Part shown: piece by piece, positions 1 through 6,135 of the stretch
How positions within the stretch are numbered: the stretch's first letter is position 1
How the letters are laid out: the number at the start of each line of letters is the position of its first letter
DNA from: Phycisphaeraceae bacterium
Lineage (GTDB): Bacteria > Planctomycetota > Phycisphaerae > Phycisphaerales > Phycisphaeraceae
DNA length: 6,135 bases
Reading direction: 5' to 3'
Assembly (NCBI GenBank): GCA_003551485.1
Contig: PUMS01000190.1
Location: 1-6,135 of the forward strand
Notes under the pieces: generated by a model
What the model was told of the DNA's origin: nothing
What the model saw: the letters and a program-made list of their open reading frames with translations, nothing else
Database searches by the model: none
Translations under genes and position numbers: made by a program

Positions 1-647
1 CCCGGCACGCGGTGCACGTTCCAGCGCGGCTGATCTTCATGTGCTTTCTCTACAGCCTCGCGGGGCTGGGTGTCATCAGCCTGCTCTCGCCGCTGATGCA
101 GCGGGTGGCGGCTCTGGACAATCCCCAACTCGGCGCGGCGGAACTGGCGGCGATGGGTGCCACGCTCATCGCGGTGGCATCGGTCGGCAACAGCCTCGGT
201 CGCGTGTTCTGGGGCTGGTCTTCAGACAAGATTGGTCGCGTCAATGCGTTCATCTGCCTGCTCGGTTCGTCCGCCGTCGTCTTCCTGATCCTTCCGCACG
301 TGACTTCGCCGCTGCTGTTCGGCGCGCTGCTGGCCTACGCGGTTGCGTGCTATGGTGGTGGCTTTGGCACGATCCCATCGCTGATCAGCGATCTCTACGG
401 ACCCAAGCGCATGTCGGGCGTGCATGGCAAGGTGCTGGTGGGATGGGCGTCCGCGGGCCTGATCGCGCCGCTGCTGTTCGGATACATGAAGGACGCGTTC
501 CCGAACCATGCCGCGGACTATGCCTTCTACCTCTGCGCCACGGTGCTCATGCTGGCCTGCGGCCTGGCCGTGTCCTTCAAGCAGGTACACCGGCGAACGA
601 CCGCCATCGCACCCGTCCTCGATCCGGCCGAACCGGAGCCGCTCTGA
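1..647 (+). CDS. MFS transporter, oxalate/formate antiporter-like, C-terminal half (5' end outside window)
   Basis: Inner-membrane secondary transporter of the major facilitator superfamily; substrate unknown. The frame is open to the left edge, so the GTG at position 12 is probably internal, and about 214 C-terminal residues are visible, ending in TGA at 645-647. That is about half of the usual 12-helix protein and corresponds to helices 7-12. Numbering from the GTG, a hydrophobic helix spans residues 7-29. The inter-helix motif GRVFWGWSSDKIGR at 63-76 resembles the MFS loop 8-9 signature. A glycine-rich stretch, CYGGGFGTIPS, precedes a loop containing YGPKRMSGVHG, and the last helix is followed by a short polar tail. 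The GxxFGTxPS and FGPK-like pattern recalls the oxalate/formate antiporter (OFA) family, which is a resemblance from memory. The gene converges on the chaperone cluster and is probably unrelated to it. MFS membership is secure; the subfamily is moderate. Confidence 0.85.
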   Translation, partial: RHAVHVPARLIFMCFLYSLAGLGVISLLSPLMQRVAALDNPQLGAAELAAMGATLIAVASVGNSLGRVFWGWSSDKIGRVNAFICLLGSSAVVFLILPHVTSPLLFGALLAYAVACYGGGFGTIPSLISDLYGPKRMSGVHGKVLVGWASAGLIAPLLFGYMKDAFPNHAADYAFYLCATVLMLACGLAVSFKQVHRRTTAIAPVLDPAEPEPL

Positions 648-749
648 ATGCAGCCTTCACCCCTGTTGCGGCCTGATGCCCGGTTGTGCCGGGGCGGCGC
701 CGGGCGATGATCCACGCGTCGGGTTGAGAAACCGAGCCCGATTCCCGTG

Positions 750-1121
750 TTACGAGGCGGCGGGCTTGCCGGCGGTGCTGGAGCTGCCGGTGTTGCTCGC
801 GGGCGTGTCGGCGGTGGCGCCCTTGCCGTTGTCGGGGGTGGATTTGGCGCCATCACCATTGTTGCCACCGCCGGTACTGCTGCCGCCGCCGGGGGCGGCG
901 GCGTCGCGTTCGGCCTTGGCGGCCTTGCGGTAGCTGTCGGAGCGGTAGTCGGTCTCGTAGAAGCCCGAGCCCTTAAACAGCACACCCGCTCCGGTGCCGA
1001 TCAGGCGGCGAAGGCGGGGCTGGCCGCAGGAGGGGCAGGTTTGCAGCGGCTTGGCGGTGATGGACTGGAACTGCTCGAAGGCGTGCCGGCAGCCTTCGCA
1101 CATGTAGTCATAAGTCGGCAT
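750..1121 (-). CDS. FmdB-family zinc-ribbon protein with low-complexity tail
   Basis: Small cytosolic protein of 123 residues. The N-terminus MPTYDYMCEGC is the typical FmdB/CxxC regulatory-domain opening. C8/C11 and C29/C32 form two CxxC pairs suited to binding one zinc ion, and the family's GSGFYETDYR motif follows at 51-60. From about residue 73 the chain is a Gly/Ser/Thr/Ala/Asn-rich, probably disordered tail, common in this family. The open frame extends upstream to 1184, but the ATG at 1121 is chosen because the domain begins exactly there and a strong AGGAGG lies 10 bases before it. Family members are named after a putative regulator of formamidase genes, but their molecular role is poorly defined. 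The gene lies 97 bases after grpE on the same strand and may be the last gene of the chaperone operon. Family call is firm; function is not. Confidence 0.9.
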   Translation of the reverse strand: MPTYDYMCEGCRHAFEQFQSITAKPLQTCPSCGQPRLRRLIGTGAGVLFKGSGFYETDYRSDSYRKAAKAERDAAAPGGGSSTGGGNNGDGAKSTPDNGKGATADTPASNTGSSSTAGKPAAS

Positions 1122-1131
1122 GGGCGTTTTT

Positions 1132-1137
1132 CCTCCT
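1132..1137 (-). promoter_or_regulatory. Shine-Dalgarno site of the FmdB-like gene
   Basis: AGGAGG on the minus strand, 10 bases before the ATG at 1121. It is the strongest ribosome binding site in the window and fixes the start of the zinc-ribbon gene over upstream in-frame alternatives. Confidence 0.8.
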
Positions 1138-1218
1138 GACTGACCACGGTATTCAAGGGTGGTGGCACAGGGAAGCGGTATCACGAAGCCGGCGGTGGCG
1201 GGTCCGGTCTGCTGGAGG

Positions 1219-1974
1219 CTACGGGGCCACGGCGACCTTGGCCGGCCGGATGACCCGGTTGCCCAGACTGTAGCCGGGCTGCATCTGGCTGACCACGTGC
1301 TGCGATTCGATACCTTCTGCCTCCTGCTGCATCATGGCGTTGTGGCGGTTGGGGTTGAACGGCTCGCCCGGGCGCACATCGACGCGCTCGACGCCAAAGG
1401 ACTCGAGCGTCTTGAGAAGCTCATCACGCACCATCCGCACGCCCGTGAGCAGGTCCCTGGCCGAAACTTCCTCCTTCTCGCCGGCGCCGAGGGCGTGATC
1501 GAAGTGATCGAGCACCGTCAGCAGGGCCTTGACCAGGTCGGCCGTGGTCTGATCCCGCACCTGCTCGGCGTTCTGCTGAGCGCGGCGGACGTAATTCTGG
1601 TAATCGGCTGAAACCCGCATCAGCCTTTGGTGCAACTGATCGCGCTCATCGGCCAGCCGCGCCAGTTCCTGCTCAGCAGGCGACTGGGTCTGTCCAGTTC
1701 CGTTGGGCGGCGGCGCCGGTTCCACTTCCGGTGCCTCAGCCGCGTGCGAGGTCTGCTGGCGCTGCCCGTGCGAGGCCTGGCCATGGGCCCTGGAGCCTTG
1801 TCCCTGGCCGTGCTGGCCGGCGGCATCGTCGCGGTGGGGGTCCGTGGCGCCTTGCGGGGCCGTTTGCGGCGAACCCTGCGGGGAATCTTCCGGGAGACGT
1901 TCCGGGGAATCTTGCGGGAGATTGGCGTGGCGGCGGCCGTCGGTTGGCTTGTCGTTGGACTGCTGACTGGTCAT
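1219..1974 (-). CDS. grpE: GrpE, nucleotide exchange factor of DnaK, with long N-terminal extension
   Basis: GrpE is the cytosolic dimer that releases ADP from DnaK. The protein has 251 residues, against roughly 190-200 in E. coli. Residues 1-98 are a low-complexity, probably disordered extension. It contains three eight-residue repeats (LPQDSPER, LPEDSPQG and the degenerate SPQTAPQG at 19-42) and a Gly/Gln/His-rich stretch at about 53-74. The conserved part starts near 99 with a long charged helix suited to the GrpE coiled coil (ELARLADERDQLHQRL, then ADYQNYVRR). A helical segment with LLTVLDHFDHAL follows. The C-terminal beta domain contains the family motif as FNPNRHNAM and ends GNRVIRPAKVAVAP. 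The ATG overlaps the dnaJ stop (ATGA, 1971-1974), implying translational coupling, and a GGGGTG-like site lies seven bases upstream. Family assignment is secure; the role of the extension is unknown. Confidence 0.95.
   Translation of the reverse strand: MTSQQSNDKPTDGRRHANLPQDSPERLPEDSPQGSPQTAPQGATDPHRDDAAGQHGQGQGSRAHGQASHGQRQQTSHAAEAPEVEPAPPPNGTGQTQSPAEQELARLADERDQLHQRLMRVSADYQNYVRRAQQNAEQVRDQTTADLVKALLTVLDHFDHALGAGEKEEVSARDLLTGVRMVRDELLKTLESFGVERVDVRPGEPFNPNRHNAMMQQEAEGIESQHVVSQMQPGYSLGNRVIRPAKVAVAP
1882..1921 (-). repeat. 24-bp period direct repeat encoding octapeptides in the GrpE extension
   Basis: Two 16-bp blocks at 1882-1897 and 1906-1921 differ at a single base and are offset by 24 bases. 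In the grpE frame they fall within the octapeptides LPQDSPER and LPEDSPQG. A third, degenerate unit, SPQTAPQG, follows in the protein. The pattern indicates in-frame tandem duplication within the disordered N-terminus. Confidence 0.75.
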
Positions 1975-3149
1975 GACTGCTCACCCCGTCGGTCATCGTT
2001 CGATCCGGCCGGCGGGCCGGTGAGGTATTCACGGATGCGCTCGAAGAAGCCCTTGGTATGGGGCATCACCGAGCGATGGTGCGATTCGGTCTGGGCGAAC
2101 TCCTCCAGCAGCGCTTTCTGGCGGCTGGTGAGCTTGCGCGGGATTTCGATGGTGAAGATCACCGCCATGTCGCCCCGCTGGCCCGTACGCAGGTCGGGCA
2201 GGCCCAGGCCGCGCTGGCGGCTGTGGTCGCCGTGCTGCGTCCCGGGGGGGATGGTCAGCGTGTGCTCCTGGCCATCGATGGTGGGCACCTTCACCTCCGC
2301 GCCCAGCGCGGCCTGCGTGAAGCTGATGGGCATCTGGAGAATCAGGTGCTCGCCCTCACGTTCGAACAGGCGGTGCGGGGCGATGCGCACGATCACGTAG
2401 AGGTCGCCGTTGGGCCCGCCCCCGATGCCCGCCTCACCCTCGCCGCCGACGCGGATGGACTGGCCATCCTCGATCCCCGGCGGGATGCGGACCGAGACGC
2501 GGCGTTTCTGCGGCACGCGGCCGTTGCCGCGGCAGTCGCGGCAACGGTCGGTGACCATCTGGCCGCTGCCGGCGCAGTCGGGGCAGGTGGTGACCATGCG
2601 GAACATGCCGCCGAAGCCGCTCTGGGCCACCTGCCCGCGGCCGTTGCAGGTGGCGCAGGTCTGGGGCACGGAACCGGGCTTGGCGCCGCTGCCCTGGCAG
2701 GTCTGGCAGGTCTGCTTGCGGTTGTATTCGATCTCCTTCTCGGTGCCGGTAAGGACCTGCTCGAGGGTGATCTCGATTTCGGTCTGGAGACTGGGGCCGC
2801 GGTGGGGCCCGCGCCGGCCGCGCCCCCTGCCCCGCTCGCCGAAGACATCGCCGAAGATGTCGCCGAACATCGAGAAGATGTCGCCGACGTCCATGTGGGC
2901 GTAGTCATAGCCGCTGGTGCCGCGCAGGCCCTCGTGGCCGTAGCGGTCATAGAGTTGACGGCGCTGCCCGTCGCTGAGCACGTCGTAGGCCTCGGTGGCC
3001 TCCTTGAATCGGCGCTCGGCCTCGGCATCACCGGGGTTGCGGTCGGGGTGGTACTTCATCGCCAGCTTGCGGTAGGCGCGCTTGATCTGCTCGGCGCCTG
3101 CATCGCGGGCGACGTTGAGCACCTCGTAATAGTCGCGCTTGGTGGTCAT
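1971..3149 (-). CDS. dnaJ: DnaJ (Hsp40), full-length type I J-protein co-chaperone
   Basis: DnaJ binds unfolded substrates, hands them to DnaK and stimulates DnaK ATP hydrolysis. The 392 residues show the full type I layout. The J domain starts KRDYYEVL and carries HPD at 34-36. A short Gly/Phe linker lies at about 71-104, followed by an unusual Arg/Gly run to about 118. The zinc domain has four CxxCxGxG repeats (cysteines 148/151, 165/168, 189/192, 203/206). The C-terminal substrate-binding and dimer region retains IPPGIEDGQ and GLGLPDLRTGQRGDM. The frame is open back to 3302, but that would overlap groEL and read through a hairpin. The ATG at 3149 places the J domain at residue 4, as expected, although its ribosome binding site is weak. 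The gene ends in a four-base overlap with grpE. No dnaK is present in the window. Confidence 0.96.
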   Translation of the reverse strand: MTTKRDYYEVLNVARDAGAEQIKRAYRKLAMKYHPDRNPGDAEAERRFKEATEAYDVLSDGQRRQLYDRYGHEGLRGTSGYDYAHMDVGDIFSMFGDIFGDVFGERGRGRGRRGPHRGPSLQTEIEITLEQVLTGTEKEIEYNRKQTCQTCQGSGAKPGSVPQTCATCNGRGQVAQSGFGGMFRMVTTCPDCAGSGQMVTDRCRDCRGNGRVPQKRRVSVRIPPGIEDGQSIRVGGEGEAGIGGGPNGDLYVIVRIAPHRLFEREGEHLILQMPISFTQAALGAEVKVPTIDGQEHTLTIPPGTQHGDHSRQRGLGLPDLRTGQRGDMAVIFTIEIPRKLTSRQKALLEEFAQTESHHRSVMPHTKGFFERIREYLTGPPAGSNDDRRGEQS

Positions 3150-3190
3150 GTCGCCTGGTCGAACTCCGCTGGCGGGGGTGGATCGTGGTT

Positions 3191-3225
3191 GAAAAGCGAC
3201 GCCCAGGGAGCCGAGCCCCTGGGCG
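3191..3225 (-). terminator. Probable intrinsic terminator after the second groEL
   Basis: Perfect nine-base inverted arms (CGCCCAGGG at 3200-3208 and CCCTGGGCG at 3217-3225) enclose an eight-base loop. In the direction of groEL transcription the stem is followed by TCGCTTTTC, a short T-rich run. It lies 43 bases after the groEL stop and 51 bases before the dnaJ start. The T-run is short and interrupted, so it may be a partial terminator that lets some transcripts continue into dnaJ-grpE. Confidence 0.55.
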
Positions 3226-3267
3226 CCGGTGCATTGCATTCGCGGCCCATCGGCCCGGCCACCTGCT

Positions 3268-4881
<1,614 letters not shown>

Positions 4882-4890
4882 GGGTATCGG

Positions 4891-4894
4891 CTCC
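4891..4894 (-). promoter_or_regulatory. Ribosome binding site of the tail-less groEL
   Basis: GGAG on the minus strand, nine bases before the ATG at 4881, inside an A-rich patch that stands out in the GC-rich spacer. The spacing and the following CGATAC match the groES ribosome binding site. Confidence 0.6.
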
Positions 4895-4932
4895 GTTTGG
4901 CTTGTTATTGTCAGTTTGGTTCACCGCAGCCC

Positions 4933-5000
4933 CCCGGAAGCGGCCCGGAAGCGGCCCGGAAGCTCCCCGCAAATGCCGCCCGGAAACGCTCCCGGAAAGG
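4933..5000. repeat. Short tandem CCCGGAA array in the groES-groEL spacer
   Basis: On the plus strand CCCGGAAGCGG occurs twice in exact tandem (4933-4943 and 4944-4954), followed by CCCGGAAGCTC (4955-4965). Two more CCCGGAA cores begin at 4979 and 4991. On the transcribed strand this is five TTCCGGG cores, all within about 120 bases upstream of the groEL ATG. No credible reading frame explains it. It could be a binding-site array, an RNA element or simple repeat expansion. Confidence 0.65.
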
Positions 5001-5017
5001 CGCCCCGTGTGATCCGA

Positions 5018-5059
5018 TGCCGCGCTGCGGGGTGGAAGCTGCCGCCCCACAGCGCTGCA
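5018..5059 (-). other. Strong hairpin in the groES-groEL spacer (possible terminator or mRNA processing element)
   Basis: The arms at 5018-5035 and 5042-5059 pair around a six-base loop. As minus-strand RNA, 16 of 18 positions pair, one of them a G-U, with one A-C and one G-A mismatch. It starts 34 bases after the groES stop. No T-run follows, so a classical intrinsic terminator is not clear. A role in setting the groES to groEL ratio by termination, 3'-end stabilisation or cleavage is an inference. Confidence 0.6.
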
Positions 5060-5092
5060 CCGGCAATGGCGTTCCTGGCCGCGAGGCTCAGC

Positions 5093-5416
5093 TCAGTCCT
5101 CGAGCACGGCCAGGAGCTCGGTCTCCTTCACGATCAGGTGCTTGTCACCGTCGATCTCGATCTCCGTGCCGGCATACTTGCCGTAGACGACCTTGTCGCC
5201 GGGCTTGACCGACACCGCCGTGCGCTCGCCCTCATCCGAGAGCTTGCCCGGCCCGACGGCGACCACCGTGCCGGTCATGGGCTTTTCCTTGGCGCCCTCG
5301 GGCAGGTAGAGGCCGCTGGCGGTCTTCTCCTCGGCCTCATGCGGCCGCACGAGCACGCGGTCATCGAGGGGGCGGTAGGTCTTCTTCTGCGCTTTGGTCC
5401 TGGTTGCCGTTGCCAT
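5093..5416 (-). CDS. groS: GroES co-chaperonin (Hsp10)
   Basis: GroES forms a seven-subunit lid that caps the GroEL ring. The protein has 107 residues against 97 in E. coli, the extra length being a basic N-terminal extension (MATATRTKAQKKTY) before the core YRPLDDRVLVRP. The mobile loop that contacts GroEL is recognisable: EEKTASGLYLPEGAKEKP, with LYL where E. coli has IVL. The core continues GTVVAVGPGK, PGDKVVYGKYAGTEI and ends KETELLAVLED. The frame also offers a TTG at 5434 and an ATG at 5431, but neither has a clear ribosome binding site. The ATG at 5416 has GGAG nine bases upstream and is preferred. It is the only groES visible and lies between two groEL genes, so it may serve both. Confidence 0.96.
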   Translation of the reverse strand: MATATRTKAQKKTYRPLDDRVLVRPHEAEEKTASGLYLPEGAKEKPMTGTVVAVGPGKLSDEGERTAVSVKPGDKVVYGKYAGTEIEIDGDKHLIVKETELLAVLED

Positions 5417-5425
5417 GTATCGATG

Positions 5426-5429
5426 CTCC
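5426..5429 (-). promoter_or_regulatory. Ribosome binding site deciding the groES start
   Basis: GGAG on the minus strand, nine bases before the ATG at 5416. The alternative in-frame starts at 5431 and 5434 are preceded by ACCTTCAATT, with no Shine-Dalgarno-like sequence, so the shorter protein is favoured. Confidence 0.6.
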
Positions 5430-5532
5430 ATCAATTGAAGGTAATCTTGCTTTCGGTCTCACGCCCAGCGGCCGCCGTCGGCCGTGGAAACCGATGTCCT
5501 TTTCAACTGTCCCATCGCGTGGTGGGGGTTCG

Positions 5533-5550
5533 GGTCGCCGCACGGCGACC
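5533..5550. other. Perfect palindrome between the first groEL and groES
   Basis: GGTCGCCG-CA-CGGCGACC: two perfect eight-base arms separated by two bases. It sits 50 bases after the groEL stop and 117 bases before the groES ATG. It is not a CIRCE element, which has TTAGCACTC/GAGTGCTAA arms around a nine-base spacer. No T-run follows it on the minus strand. It may be a terminator stem, an operator or an mRNA end structure; the sequence does not decide. Confidence 0.5.
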
Positions 5551-5599
5551 TGTTGCGGTGTCGGCCGCCCGCCGTCCGGTGCCGGCAGGCTTCGCGGGC

Positions 5600-6135
<536 letters not shown>

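Noticed and set aside
678..705. GC-rich inverted repeats between the convergent MFS and zinc-ribbon genes as a bidirectional terminator
   Set aside because: The arms are only five or six bases, compete with each other and have no T-run on either side.
527..985. Minus-strand Pro/Ala-rich frame overlapping the MFS gene end and the zinc-ribbon gene
   Set aside because: It is an out-of-frame reading of two recognised genes with no domain or supporting start.
5459..5515. 18-codon minus-strand mini-ORF in the groES leader
   Set aside because: No ribosome binding site precedes it and nothing supports translation; an 18-codon frame is expected by chance.
5417..5599. CIRCE element or standard promoter (TTGAAA at 5501-5506) upstream of groES
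   Set aside because: No TTAGCACTC/GAGTGCTAA pair is present, and no -10-like hexamer lies at a proper distance from the TTGAAA.

Overview
The window is very GC-rich and is dominated by a chaperone cluster read entirely on the minus strand. In transcription order (right to left) it holds the 3' end of a first groEL with a long Gly-Gly-Met tail, groES, a second complete groEL with no such tail, dnaJ, grpE and a small FmdB-type zinc-ribbon gene. A 5'-truncated major facilitator (MFS) transporter gene on the plus strand runs convergently towards the cluster from the left edge.

Organism: high GC, two dissimilar GroELs around one groES, dnaJ followed directly by grpE without dnaK, and an N-terminally extended GroES and GrpE together suggest a planctomycete-type bacterium (possibly Phycisphaerae-like). 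I recall a similar groEL-groES-groEL-dnaJ-grpE order in Rhodopirellula but cannot check it here, so this assignment is an inference with moderate confidence. There is no rRNA or other marker in the window.

Layout: 1-647 is the C-terminal half of an MFS transporter (+). 648-749 is a short convergent gap. 750-1121 is the FmdB-like gene (-). 1219-1974 is grpE (-), whose start codon overlaps the dnaJ stop by four bases. 1971-3149 is dnaJ (-). 3191-3225 is a probable intrinsic terminator after the second groEL. 3268-4881 is the tail-less groEL (-). 4882-5092 is a structured spacer with a strong hairpin and a short tandem-repeat array. 5093-5416 is groES (-). 5417-5599 is a leader with a near-perfect palindrome. 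5600-6135 is the 3' part of the GGM-tailed groEL (-), cut by the window edge.

Function: GroEL/GroES form the ATP-driven folding chamber. DnaJ and GrpE are the J-protein and nucleotide-exchange partners of DnaK, which is not in this window. The cluster is therefore a protein-folding module that carries co-chaperones for two systems. No CIRCE-type inverted repeat was seen in the gaps, so regulation is unresolved. No new defence system, mobile element, CRISPR array, tRNA or rRNA gene was found. The items worth a second look are the paralogous chaperonins, the nine-fold GGM tail, the structured groES-groEL spacer and the octapeptide-repeat extension of GrpE.
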